NCBI GenBank assembly: GCA_947174915.1
Contig: CAMWKV010000002.1
Location: 1-46,538, forward strand
Source of the DNA: an uncultured Porphyromonadaceae bacterium
GTDB taxonomy: Bacteria; Bacteroidota; Bacteroidia; Bacteroidales; Muribaculaceae
Direction: 5' to 3'
DNA: 46,538 bases
Shown: positions 1 through 9,318 of the stretch, piece after piece
Layout: every line of letters begins with the position of its first letter
Numbering within the stretch: position 1 is the stretch's first letter
Notes under the pieces: generated by a model
What the model saw: the letters and a program-made list of their open reading frames with translations, nothing else
Told to the model about the DNA's origin: nothing
Database searches by the model: none
Made by a program: the position numbers and the translations under genes

Positions 1-377
1 CTAATAGGCAGCTTTATAACTATCGTATCAATCAAGAAAGTATATCCCACCAAAAATTTGACTATAAGAAAAAGTCAAGTCATCAAGTGTGGAAATTTTT
101 CGCTGAGGATGCTAAACTTAAATGGCCTGAATATGCAGAACTCGCTGCGGCAAATTTTGCTGTAGCAGACTTTTGGCTATTATATTTTGCAGCAATAGAC
201 AACTATGCAGAAGATGATGATATTAAGATTTTCGCTGAAAATGTTAAGAATCATATCGGTATTATTCGCAAGAACAAGCTTCTGTCCTTGCCAAAGATTG
301 TGATTGCCACGATGCTTGCACGAAACTTCAAATTGGGAAGTATGATAATGAGAAAAATAAACCGAGTTAGAATATAA
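1..377 (+). CDS. C-terminal fragment of a glycosyltransferase-like protein (5' end outside window)
   Basis: The frame of ORF 87..377 stays open to the window edge (…NRQLYNYRINQESISHQKFDYKKKSSHQVWKFF…). The LYNYRINxxSIS tail is typical of family 2 glycosyltransferases, and the gene sits in a glycan cluster. Confidence 0.55.
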   Translation, partial: NRQLYNYRINQESISHQKFDYKKKSSHQVWKFFAEDAKLKWPEYAELAAANFAVADFWLLYFAAIDNYAEDDDIKIFAENVKNHIGIIRKNKLLSLPKIVIATMLARNFKLGSMIMRKINRVRI

Positions 378-386
378 TCACATTAT

Positions 387-1547
387 ATGAAAAAAGTAAT
401 GTTAGTATTTGGGACTCGGCCGGAAGCCATAAAAATGGCGCCGCTTGTTAAGGAGTTCCAACGTTATTCGGACAAATTCAAGACTATCGTATGTGTCACC
501 GGGCAACATCGTCAGATGCTTGATCAAGTCCTTGAATTATTCGAGATTCAGCCCGACTACGATTTAGATATAATGAAGCAGGGGCAGGATCTCTACGATG
601 TTACAGCACGGGTACTTACCGGCATGCGAGATGTCCTGGAAAATGCGAAGCCGGATATTGTACTTGTACATGGTGACACAACAACCTCAACAGCGGCGGC
701 ACTTGCAGCATTTTATAAGCAGATTCCGGTTGGACATGTTGAGGCGGGTCTGCGCACCCATAATATATATTCCCCGTGGCCTGAAGAGATGAATCGTCAG
801 ATCACCGGTAGAATCGCTGAATATAATTTTGCTCCTACTCCATTGAGTAAAGCCAACCTTTTGGCGGAAGGGGTCTCCGAAGATAAAATCATAGTAACCG
901 GAAACACTGTTATTGACGCTCTGTATTGGGTAGTTGATAAGATTAAGAATGACAACTCTCTGAACGAAGAGCTTGCAGCTACACTTGTAGATGCCGGCTA
1001 TGATACCAATCGTCTTGCGAATGGGAAGAAGCTTGTCTTGATTACAGGACATCGTCGGGAGAATTTTGGAGATGGGTTCATTTCAATGTGTAAGGCTATT
1101 AAGAAACTCACAGAGAAATATCCGGACGTAGATTTCGTATATCCGATGCACCTGAATCCCAATGTGCGTAAGCCGATTCATGATGTCTTTGGTGAAAATC
1201 TTGAAGGACTGGACAATATGTTCTTCATTGAGCCCTTAGGGTATTTGTCGTTCGTATATCTGATGGAAAAATCCACCATTGTACTAACTGATAGCGGCGG
1301 CATTCAAGAGGAGGCTCCCGGACTTGGTAAGCCTGTACTTGTGATGCGTGATACAACTGAACGCCCGGAGGCTTTGGAGGCCGGAACAGTTAAACTTGTT
1401 GGTACAGACTATAATAAAATAATAATGACTGTCTCCGACCTGCTTGATAATCCCGGACATTACAACAGCATGTCGAAAGCCGTCAATCCTTATGGAGATG
1501 GCCTTGCCTGTTCGCGCATGGTGAAATATTTAGCGGAAAGATTATGA
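387..1547 (+). CDS. wecB: UDP-N-acetylglucosamine 2-epimerase (non-hydrolysing)
   Basis: Motifs VMLVFGTRPEAIKMAPLV, VHGDTTTS, HVEAGLRT, TGHRREN and LTDSGGIQEEAPGLGKPVLVMRDTTERPE are diagnostic for WecB/MnaA. Confidence 0.95.
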   Translation: MKKVMLVFGTRPEAIKMAPLVKEFQRYSDKFKTIVCVTGQHRQMLDQVLELFEIQPDYDLDIMKQGQDLYDVTARVLTGMRDVLENAKPDIVLVHGDTTTSTAAALAAFYKQIPVGHVEAGLRTHNIYSPWPEEMNRQITGRIAEYNFAPTPLSKANLLAEGVSEDKIIVTGNTVIDALYWVVDKIKNDNSLNEELAATLVDAGYDTNRLANGKKLVLITGHRRENFGDGFISMCKAIKKLTEKYPDVDFVYPMHLNPNVRKPIHDVFGENLEGLDNMFFIEPLGYLSFVYLMEKSTIVLTDSGGIQEEAPGLGKPVLVMRDTTERPEALEAGTVKLVGTDYNKIIMTVSDLLDNPGHYNSMSKAVNPYGDGLACSRMVKYLAERL

Positions 1548-2281
1548 TACCAAAGATTGTTCATTATATTTGGTTCGGAGGAAATCCATATTCCGATAAA
1601 ATCCAAAAATGTATTGATTCATGGCATAAATATCTCCCCGAGTATGAGTTTATGTTATGGAATGAAGATACATTCAATATCGATGAAAGTTGTGACTACG
1701 TTCGGCAGGCCTATGCAAATAAAAAATGGGCTTTCGTGTCGGACTATGTCAGGGTGTGGGCTCTCAATAAGTATGGAGGAGTGTACCTTGATACTGATGT
1801 TGAGGTAAGGAAATCGCTTGATAATTTCCTCGGTCACAACATGGTACTTGGTACTGATGAACTTGGACATCTGACTGCATTTATGGCCTCAAGTCCCAAT
1901 CAACCTTTATGGCAGGATATTCTTGAGTTATATCATTCAATGCAGTTCGTTAATCCGGACGGATCCTTTAATATGACCGTAAATAACTCATATCTTGAGA
2001 ATCGGTTGGCCGAATATGGCTATAAAATCGCGAATGAGATGCAGCACCTCGATAAGGATATCGAAGTCTATCCGGACGATTGGTTTCATGCAGCCGATCA
2101 CATGAGTGGTATTCTGAATATCACTGATAACACGCATGCTATCCACTGGCATACGCTTACCTGGTGTGATACATCGACCCATGTTAATAGATTTATCCGC
2201 GTAAAGATCCTCGGTCGGATACTTGGCAAAAAGAGGGCTAACAAACTTTTCAATAAACTTCATGAACTCATAAGAAGATGA
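1544..2281 (+). CDS. Glycosyltransferase with DXD sugar-binding motif (GT32-like / capsular polysaccharide synthesis protein)
   Basis: MIPKIVHYIWFGG…, SDYVRVWALNKYGGVYLDTDVEV (DXD motif). 4-nt overlap with the upstream gene. Confidence 0.85.
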   Translation: MIPKIVHYIWFGGNPYSDKIQKCIDSWHKYLPEYEFMLWNEDTFNIDESCDYVRQAYANKKWAFVSDYVRVWALNKYGGVYLDTDVEVRKSLDNFLGHNMVLGTDELGHLTAFMASSPNQPLWQDILELYHSMQFVNPDGSFNMTVNNSYLENRLAEYGYKIANEMQHLDKDIEVYPDDWFHAADHMSGILNITDNTHAIHWHTLTWCDTSTHVNRFIRVKILGRILGKKRANKLFNKLHELIRR

Positions 2282-3492
2282 GAGTAGTATTTGTCAATCT
2301 TCATTCATCATGGATGCTGCTGAAGAACTCCGCAGTCCTATTGTTTAAAAATTCTGCGGCACTTAAGCATAAGTATATTTTGGATAGTCTTTTGGCAAAT
2401 CCTGATATTGAGGTCGCCACAATTCTTAATGATAGAGCATTTTCAATTTATACCCATGGTGGAAAGGTTTTGCAGAAATTCCTGAATCTCTTTGCGCCTG
2501 TTGAGTATCGTTGGATTCTCAAAAAAAACGGTATCGATCGCAAGAAGATTACTCTTTTAAAGTCAGCCGATGAAATTCGGAAGAATGATATAGTCATTTA
2601 CTACAATCTTCTTACAGATAATTTCCGTGGAGCAGAATCTATTGATGCGTTTAAGGTTGTATCATTCCTTCATTTCCATGGTAGAGCTGATGACGCCCAA
2701 CGAATAAAAGATGCAGGTATTCAGGCAATCTTCAATGAAGTAGACTTGTCAAAAACATGCGACTTGTTTAAAAAGTATTATCCAATTGATTTGCCTTGGA
2801 CTATAATACCTTTCATTCCGGAAGATCGTTTCAGACCAATCATACCTTTTGCCCAGCGAAAGAATAAAGCCTTCTCAGTCGGAACTATTACCTACAAGAT
2901 TCATCAAGAGTTTATAGATGTATATGGCGATCCGTGTGATCAACCTATAAGAAAGGCTGTAAAAGACAACCCTGACTTCTTTAAAGATACTGCCGACTGT
3001 TATAGCAGTGACTATAATGAGGATGATGATGTTAAGGTAGTCTCTAAGGCGGACAATCGGATCGTAGCATTTTACAAAAAAGTCTATAACCGCCTTCACA
3101 ATGGGCGTCAAAAGAAATATTTTTCTTTTGATATGGTCCAGAAATTTAATGAGTACAAGATGCATGTAGTAGGAGAAGAGATTCTGGGTATTCCGGGAAT
3201 AGGATATGTCGAAGGAATGGCATGTGGCAGTGCTTATATTGGCTTGGACTCTCCCATGTATCGAGATCTGGGGCTTATTCCCGGAGTCCATTACATAGCA
3301 TATGATGGTACTAAAGAAGGGCTACGGTCTACAATAGAGTATTGGCAACGGCCGGAAAATCAAGCTGAGTTAGAAAAGATTGCCAATGCAGGTTATTGTT
3401 TCGTAAAGGAGAATTTTAATAAGGAAAAAGTCGTCTCTAATCTGTTGCATTCTTTACTGCAAGTTCAGCAAGAGCGTGGAGAGACCAATTGA
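2278..3492 (+). CDS. Divergent GT-B-like glycosyltransferase family protein
   Basis: C-terminal GIPGIGYVEGMACGSAYIGLDSPMYRDLG resembles a GT4-type nucleotide-sugar binding region; the N-terminal half is not recognisable. ATGA overlap with the upstream gene. Confidence 0.55.
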   Translation: MRVVFVNLHSSWMLLKNSAVLLFKNSAALKHKYILDSLLANPDIEVATILNDRAFSIYTHGGKVLQKFLNLFAPVEYRWILKKNGIDRKKITLLKSADEIRKNDIVIYYNLLTDNFRGAESIDAFKVVSFLHFHGRADDAQRIKDAGIQAIFNEVDLSKTCDLFKKYYPIDLPWTIIPFIPEDRFRPIIPFAQRKNKAFSVGTITYKIHQEFIDVYGDPCDQPIRKAVKDNPDFFKDTADCYSSDYNEDDDVKVVSKADNRIVAFYKKVYNRLHNGRQKKYFSFDMVQKFNEYKMHVVGEEILGIPGIGYVEGMACGSAYIGLDSPMYRDLGLIPGVHYIAYDGTKEGLRSTIEYWQRPENQAELEKIANAGYCFVKENFNKEKVVSNLLHSLLQVQQERGETN

Positions 3493-3549
3493 AATAGTTA
3501 TTCCGGCCAATTCTCGTTACATAGTTTATTATTATAATCCGCTACACAA

Positions 3550-4686
3550 ATGTTTGGAATCATCCCACCTTCATTTTATCATACCTTCTTCTTGTTATTG
3601 TTTGGTATATTAGTCTTTCTGGAGGTTAATAAACTTGTAGAGAATAGTAATGATCAGTTACTCTATGGCTCTAACGCTAAAAATGGATTCAACACGAGTC
3701 TATTATTATCTATATTCCTCATAATATTTTTTGGTACCAGAGACCCGAATTCTGAATATTTTGCGGATACTTTAGGTTATGCAGGCAGATATAATTCAAT
3801 AAAAGATTTTGGTGAGTCTTCTGTGTGGTATTCAATTATTAATTCTGCACATGGTGAGACAATTTGGCGTAAACTAATGCTATACTTAGCAACCTATAGA
3901 GTTGATGTATCAGTTTGGTTTACGGTCATCGCATGTCTGTATATATTACCAATCCTGATTTCTGTCAAAAGAATTTTTCCACGGCATATTTATCTTATGT
4001 GTATTTGTGCTTTCTTAAATTTTGGTTTTTATGGTGGTGCGGTCAATGGTATACGAAATGGTGCAGCGTTGTCAGTCGTCCTTTTAGCATTATCATTCGT
4101 AATCGCAGAAAAAAGAAAAATTATACCGGCACTTATATTATTTGCTATTGCAGCCGAGATACATACGTCATCCGTACTACCATCATTATGTATGTTATGT
4201 GCTGTATATCTGATTAGAAAACCCAAGTGGAGTATTCTCATATGGTTTTTGTCAATCTTTATTAGTCTGATATATGGTAACGTGATATCAATATTCTTTG
4301 CGGATTTAGGATTTGATGATCGATTGTCGTCGTATATTGATAATGCGGACATGGGGTATGTAAATGGCGTATTAACACATGTAGGCTTCCGCTGGGATTT
4401 TCTTGTCTTTAGTGCTGCACCAATCCTTTGGGGATGGTGGGTAATTAATAAAATAAGGGTACGGGATACCGCATACAATATAATATTCAATACCTATGTT
4501 TTAGCTAATAGTTTTTGGGTATTAGTTATTAGAGCCGCATTCTCAAATCGATTTGCAGCTCTGTCATGGTTCCTATATTTTTTAGTTTTATTCTATCCAC
4601 TGTTGAAGCATAATTTGTATCCTAAGCAAGGACGGACATTTGCTTTAATGCTCATAGGATTATATCTGGTTAATATTATTTTATAA
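3550..4686 (+). CDS. EpsG/Wzy-like polysaccharide polymerase, multi-pass membrane protein
   Basis: Many hydrophobic segments; GGAVNGIRNGAALSVVLLALSFV matches the EpsG-family NxxRxxxA core; glycan-cluster context. Confidence 0.7.
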   Translation: MFGIIPPSFYHTFFLLLFGILVFLEVNKLVENSNDQLLYGSNAKNGFNTSLLLSIFLIIFFGTRDPNSEYFADTLGYAGRYNSIKDFGESSVWYSIINSAHGETIWRKLMLYLATYRVDVSVWFTVIACLYILPILISVKRIFPRHIYLMCICAFLNFGFYGGAVNGIRNGAALSVVLLALSFVIAEKRKIIPALILFAIAAEIHTSSVLPSLCMLCAVYLIRKPKWSILIWFLSIFISLIYGNVISIFFADLGFDDRLSSYIDNADMGYVNGVLTHVGFRWDFLVFSAAPILWGWWVINKIRVRDTAYNIIFNTYVLANSFWVLVIRAAFSNRFAALSWFLYFLVLFYPLLKHNLYPKQGRTFALMLIGLYLVNIIL

Positions 4687-4687
4687 T

Positions 4688-5485
4688 ATGAATAAGCCTC
4701 GCATTTCAGTAATTATAGGCATATATAATTGTGCTAACACTTTATGTGAAGCTCTTGATTCGCTCGTTACACAAACTTATCAGGATTTTAAAGTAATAAT
4801 GTGTGAAGATGGATCAAGCGACAACACTATTCAGGTGGCGGAAAGTTATGTAAAACGATTCCCCGAGAAATTTGTACTCATAAGAAATGATAGTAATATG
4901 GGGCTCAATTATACCCTTAATCATTGCTTGGAGTATGTTGATACCGAGTTCGTAGCCAGAATGGATGGGGATGATATTTCTCTGCCCATTCGTTTTGAGA
5001 AAGAAATAGAATTTCTTGATGAGCATCCTGAGATTGCAATAGTCAGTACTCCGATGATTTATTTTGATAATGAGGGGGATTTTAAGATAGGTACCGGGGG
5101 CGACCGTTTCCCGTCCAAAGACGATTTTGTTAAAGGAACCCCATTCTGCCATGCTCCCTGCATGGTTAGGACCGAAGCATATAAAGCTGTCGGTGGTTAT
5201 AGCGTTGATCCTAAATTGCTCCGTGTAGAGGATTATCATCTTTGGTTCAAGATGTATGCCAAGGGGTATAGAGGATACATTCTTCCCGAGCCGCTATATA
5301 AGATGAGAGACGATAGAAATGCTGTAGCTCGTAGGAATTGGCGGAATAGGGTAAACGAATTTCATGTGCGAAGAATTGGTTATCGAATGCTGAATATACC
5401 TTTTATGAAACGTATCCATATGTTTCGACCATTGCTCATAGCACTTTTACCGACACCGTTGTATAACTATCTTCATAAGAGGTAA
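4688..5485 (+). CDS. Family 2 glycosyltransferase
   Basis: PRISVIIGIYNCANTLCEALDSLVTQTYQDFKVIMCEDGSSDNT…, ARMDGDDIS. Confidence 0.92.
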   Translation: MNKPRISVIIGIYNCANTLCEALDSLVTQTYQDFKVIMCEDGSSDNTIQVAESYVKRFPEKFVLIRNDSNMGLNYTLNHCLEYVDTEFVARMDGDDISLPIRFEKEIEFLDEHPEIAIVSTPMIYFDNEGDFKIGTGGDRFPSKDDFVKGTPFCHAPCMVRTEAYKAVGGYSVDPKLLRVEDYHLWFKMYAKGYRGYILPEPLYKMRDDRNAVARRNWRNRVNEFHVRRIGYRMLNIPFMKRIHMFRPLLIALLPTPLYNYLHKR

Positions 5486-5486
5486 T

Positions 5487-6641
5487 ATGAGCTCAGTTAA
5501 AATCATTCGCTCAGCCACTGTACCGGAATCTTTAAATACATTTTGTCGGGGACTGCTGAAGGAGTTACAAGAAGAGGATGGCTACGAGATTGTGGCGGTA
5601 AGTTCTCCGGATGTTGAACTTGAAGAACTTGCTCAAAGAGAGGGTGTAAGAACCGTAGCGGTAGCTATGGAGCGCCATATATCGCCGCTCAAGGATTTAA
5701 AGAGTCTATCGAGGCTGATCAGAGTCTTTCGTAAGGAAAAGCCTCAGATGGTTCATTCGATGACACCGAAGGCCGGGTTGTTATCTATGATGGCAGCCTG
5801 GTTTACGCGTGTGCCTGTCCGAGTGCATACATTTACCGGACTTGTATTCCCGACAGCGACCGGGCTAACACAGAAAATTTTGATGTTTACAGATCGTATA
5901 ACCTGTGCCTGTGCAACGCACATCGTTCCGGAGGGTGAGGGTGTAAAAAAAGATCTAATAAAATATAAGATCACCAAAAAGCCCTTGAAAGTGCTCGGTT
6001 ATGGTAATGTACGGGGCATCGACCTTGATCATTATAATCCGGAGCTTCCGGAAGTCAAAAATGCAGCCGCAAAAATCCGCAAAGATGACATCTGCACTTT
6101 CATCTTTGTTGGTCGTCTCGTGGGTGACAAGGGTATAAATGAACTCGTTGAAGCGTTCGTCCGACTTAATGAAGAGTTCCCGAGTACACGATTAGTTTTA
6201 GTGGGTCCTGAAGAGCGAACTTTGGATCCTTTGAAACCCGGAACACTTGCAAAAATTGCATCATGTGGAAGCATTGAAGCTGTTGGAAGTCAGAAGGACG
6301 TTCGCCCATGGTTGACAGCCGCGGATGTGTTCGTTTTTCCCAGTTACCGTGAGGGATTTCCGAATGTTGTTATTGAGGCAGGTGCGATGTGTTTACCATC
6401 TATTGTCACTGATATCAATGGCTCACGGGAAATTATTATCGAAGGCCGTAACGGCCTAATCATACCGCCTAAAGATGAGGAGCTTTTGTATCAGGCAATG
6501 AAGCGACTGCTCGTTAAGCCAGCGGAACGAACATCGATGGCTACCGAAGCCCGCCCTCTTGTCTCCTCGCGCTATGAGCAGGCATATGTGCGCCGTTGCC
6601 TTAAAGAATATTATAAAGAAATACTCAGCAATAAGAAATGA
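5487..6641 (+). CDS. Family 4 glycosyltransferase
   Basis: GT-B motifs: VHSMTPKAGLLSMMAAW, FVGRLVGDKGINELVEAF, VFPSYREGFPNVVIEAGAMCLPSIVTDINGSREII. Confidence 0.92.
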   Translation: MSSVKIIRSATVPESLNTFCRGLLKELQEEDGYEIVAVSSPDVELEELAQREGVRTVAVAMERHISPLKDLKSLSRLIRVFRKEKPQMVHSMTPKAGLLSMMAAWFTRVPVRVHTFTGLVFPTATGLTQKILMFTDRITCACATHIVPEGEGVKKDLIKYKITKKPLKVLGYGNVRGIDLDHYNPELPEVKNAAAKIRKDDICTFIFVGRLVGDKGINELVEAFVRLNEEFPSTRLVLVGPEERTLDPLKPGTLAKIASCGSIEAVGSQKDVRPWLTAADVFVFPSYREGFPNVVIEAGAMCLPSIVTDINGSREIIIEGRNGLIIPPKDEELLYQAMKRLLVKPAERTSMATEARPLVSSRYEQAYVRRCLKEYYKEILSNKK

Positions 6642-7252
6642 AACTATACCAGAGTTTCTTTAAACGAGCAATTGATATTCTTGCCTCCGGCGGTGCGTTG
6701 CTTGTCTTATCGGTTCCACTTGCAGCGGTCACAATTTGGCTTCATTACGCCAACAAAGGCGCCGGCGCATTCTTTTTTCAGGAACGTCCCGGAAAGGATG
6801 GAAAGATATTCAAGGTGGTGAAGTTCAAGACGATGACTGACGAACGTGATTCGGAAGGCAATCTGTTGCCTGATGCTGACCGTCTTACAAAGGTAGGTCG
6901 CATAGTCCGCTCGACTTCTATTGATGAGCTACCTCAGCTATGGAATGTTTTGAAAGGCGATATGTCACTTATCGGACCACGACCTCTACTTGTTCAGTAT
7001 CTTCCTCTATACTCAAAAGAGCAGGCGCGACGTCACGAAGTACGTCCCGGTATCACCGGTTGGGCGCAGTGTCACGGTCGCAATGCTATCAGTTGGCAGA
7101 AGAAATTTGAACTGGACGTGTGGTATGTCGATAACATATCTTTTCTTACAGATTGTAAAGTCATCGTTACCACTTTGAAAAAAGTGATACACCAGGAAGA
7201 TATCAACTCGGCCACTGCTGCTACAATGGAAGTATTTAATGGAAACAATTAA
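6638..7252 (+). CDS. Initiating sugar (phosphoglycosyl) transferase, PglC/WcaJ-type catalytic domain
   Basis: FKRAIDILASGGALLVLSVPLAAVTIW, FFQERPGKDGKIFKVVKFKTM, RSTSIDELPQLWNVLKGDMSLIGPRPLLVQYLPLYSKEQARRHEVRPGITGWAQ. Confidence 0.93.
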   Translation: MKLYQSFFKRAIDILASGGALLVLSVPLAAVTIWLHYANKGAGAFFFQERPGKDGKIFKVVKFKTMTDERDSEGNLLPDADRLTKVGRIVRSTSIDELPQLWNVLKGDMSLIGPRPLLVQYLPLYSKEQARRHEVRPGITGWAQCHGRNAISWQKKFELDVWYVDNISFLTDCKVIVTTLKKVIHQEDINSATAATMEVFNGNN

Positions 7253-7832
7253 TCTCTTCGGCGCTAGCGGCCACGCCAAAGTCATCATAGACATCATCGA
7301 AGCTGCCGGCAATAGCGTAGGAGTGTTGTACGATGATGCCCCTTATTGCCGGGGACTCTGCGGAAGGCCGGTTCTTAAAGCGGCAGATACCACAGTGACC
7401 GGTCCAATGATAATATCGATTGGCTCCAATCGTGTACGAAAGATGATATCCGAGCGCTATCCTCTTCCATATGTAAATGCAATACACCCCACCGCAATTA
7501 TCAGCCGAACAGCACATATAGGAGCAGGAACAGTCGTCATGCACGGTGCCACCATTCAGTCCGACTCGAGTATAGGCCGTCATTGCATCATCAATACCGG
7601 CGCCTCAGTCGACCATGAATGTCGTATAGGAGACTATGTTCACATTTCACCCCATGCCACGCTCTGTGGTAATGTTCATGTTGGCGAAGGTTCATGGATC
7701 GGAGCCGGTGCAACGGTAGTACCGGGAATAAAAATAGGCCGCTGGTGTACGATCGGAGCCGGAGCAGTCGTTATCCGAGATATTCCCGATGGAGCAACGG
7801 CTTACGGAAACCCTGCAAAAATTAAACAATAA
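7239..7832 (+). CDS. Left-handed beta-helix sugar O/N-acetyltransferase, PglD/NeuD-like
   Basis: N-terminal INLFGASGHAKVIIDIIEAAG, then hexapeptide repeats (HPTAIISRTAHIGAGTVVMHGATI…SWIGAGATVVPGIKIGRWCTIGAGAVV). Overlaps the upstream CDS. Confidence 0.9.
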   Translation: METINLFGASGHAKVIIDIIEAAGNSVGVLYDDAPYCRGLCGRPVLKAADTTVTGPMIISIGSNRVRKMISERYPLPYVNAIHPTAIISRTAHIGAGTVVMHGATIQSDSSIGRHCIINTGASVDHECRIGDYVHISPHATLCGNVHVGEGSWIGAGATVVPGIKIGRWCTIGAGAVVIRDIPDGATAYGNPAKIKQ

Positions 7833-7848
7833 ATTTTCTTAGAAAACA

Positions 7849-9111
7849 ATGAGCGAAAGAATATTGCTTTGTTTGGCGCATATGTCGGGCAAGGAGCTGG
7901 ATTTTATCAAGGAGGCCTTCGACCAGAACTGGGTAGTGCCTCTGGGTCCGAATGTGAATGGTTTTGAGGCTGATCTCGAGGCTTTTGTCAACGAGCGCGT
8001 TGTCTGCGAACCGCTCCAAAAGAAGGTCGTGGCTCTGTCTGCCGGTACTGCTGCCGTACATCTTGCTCTGATAGCTTGTGGCGTAGGATCCGGAGATGAG
8101 GTGCTTGTGCAGTCGTTCACGTTCTGCGCGTCAAGTCATCCGGTGACATATCTTGGGGCGACGCCCGTATTCGTTGACTCCGAACCGGAGTCCTGGAACA
8201 TGGATCCCGACCTTCTCGAAGAGGCCATCAAGGACCGCATCGCCAAGACCGGAAAGAAGCCCAAGGCTATTATTCCGGTTGCACTCTATGGTATGCCCTA
8301 TAAGATTGACCGTATAATGGAGATTGCGGACAGGTATGAGATCCCTGTCATTGAGGATGCAGCAGAAGGTTTCGGCTCGCGGTATAAGGGGCAAGTTCTC
8401 GGTACTTTCGGTCGCTATGGTGTGCTTTCTTTCAACGGTAACAAGATGATAACTACCTCGGGAGGCGGTGCTCTAATCTGCCCCGACGCTGAGGCTGCCC
8501 GCGAAGTGTTGTGGTACGCTACCCAGGCTCGCGAGAGTTATCCATATTACCAGCACGAAGCGATAGGCTATAACTATCGAATGTCCAACATCTGCGCCGG
8601 CATAGGTCGCGGCCAGATGACTATTCTCGACGAGCATATCGCTCATCATAAGCATGTGCAGGCTCTCTACGAGGAGTTGCTTCGTGATGTAGAAGGTATC
8701 ACCATGCACACTAATCCCGGACCCGACTACGATTCCAACTTCTGGCTCTGTACCGCTACGCTTGCGCCGGAGCTTAGAGTCAAGGGTCAGGAGAATGCCT
8801 ACAAGAAAGTGATTACCGGAGCCGTAGGTGGGGCAGCCGGTGTGACACATGCCGCTGGCTCCGCTGTTACCGATTGCCAGCCGAACGACAACGTGGAAGC
8901 TCTCCGTGTCGCCCTCGATGCTGCTAACATTGAGTCGCGTCCGTTGTGGAAACCTATGCACAAGCAGCCGGTGTATCGCCATAACCCGGCCTACGTCAAC
9001 GGCGTCAGCGAAGCTCTTTTCGCCACCGGCATCTGCCTCCCTGCCGGGCCTTATGTCACCGACGAACAAGTTCGCTACATTGTCGACACAATCAAATCCT
9101 CTCTTCTTTGA
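7849..9111 (+). CDS. DegT/DnrJ/EryC1/StrS PLP aminotransferase (PglE-like)
   Basis: ALSAGTAAVHLALIACGVGSGDEVLVQSFTFCAS, VIEDAAEGFGSRYKG, LSFNGNKMITTSGGGALI (PLP lysine). Confidence 0.93.
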   Translation: MSERILLCLAHMSGKELDFIKEAFDQNWVVPLGPNVNGFEADLEAFVNERVVCEPLQKKVVALSAGTAAVHLALIACGVGSGDEVLVQSFTFCASSHPVTYLGATPVFVDSEPESWNMDPDLLEEAIKDRIAKTGKKPKAIIPVALYGMPYKIDRIMEIADRYEIPVIEDAAEGFGSRYKGQVLGTFGRYGVLSFNGNKMITTSGGGALICPDAEAAREVLWYATQARESYPYYQHEAIGYNYRMSNICAGIGRGQMTILDEHIAHHKHVQALYEELLRDVEGITMHTNPGPDYDSNFWLCTATLAPELRVKGQENAYKKVITGAVGGAAGVTHAAGSAVTDCQPNDNVEALRVALDAANIESRPLWKPMHKQPVYRHNPAYVNGVSEALFATGICLPAGPYVTDEQVRYIVDTIKSSLL

Positions 9112-9146
9112 TTTTAGACTGAATCATAAGCAAACAGCTGATTATT

Positions 9147-9193
9147 AACAAACGAGGTGCGCCGAAGGAATTGCTTGGCGCACCTCGTTTGTT
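9147..9193 (+). terminator. Strong hairpin terminator at end of the glycan operon
   Basis: Perfect 17-bp stem AACAAACGAGGTGCGCC / GGCGCACCTCGTTTGTT with a 13-nt loop, beginning 35 nt after the aminotransferase stop. Confidence 0.85.
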
Positions 9194-9270
9194 ATGTGTT
9201 GTTATTCGTCGGACGACGTACGGAACCAAATGGCGAACCAATCAGCCTAAGTGGGACTGGGAGTCTGCGT

Positions 9271-9301
9271 TTTGCCGTTTTATGCGAATTTGCTAACTTT
9301 G
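9271..9301 (+). promoter_or_regulatory. Bacteroidetes-type sigma promoter for the beta-lactamase gene
   Basis: TTTG (9271-9274), 19-nt spacer, TAACTTTG (9294-9301; consensus TAnnTTTG), 17 nt before the ATG at 9319. Confidence 0.8.
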
Positions 9302-9318
9302 CTCAAAATCTTTTGAAA

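Noticed and set aside
6433-6456. AGGCCGTaACGGCCT palindrome
   Set aside because: Lies inside the conserved coding region of the GT4 gene (EGRNGLI) and is explained by codons.
9157-9318. N-terminal extension of the beta-lactamase ORF
   Set aside because: The extension runs through the terminator hairpin and the consensus promoter, while ATG 9319 gives a proper signal peptide.
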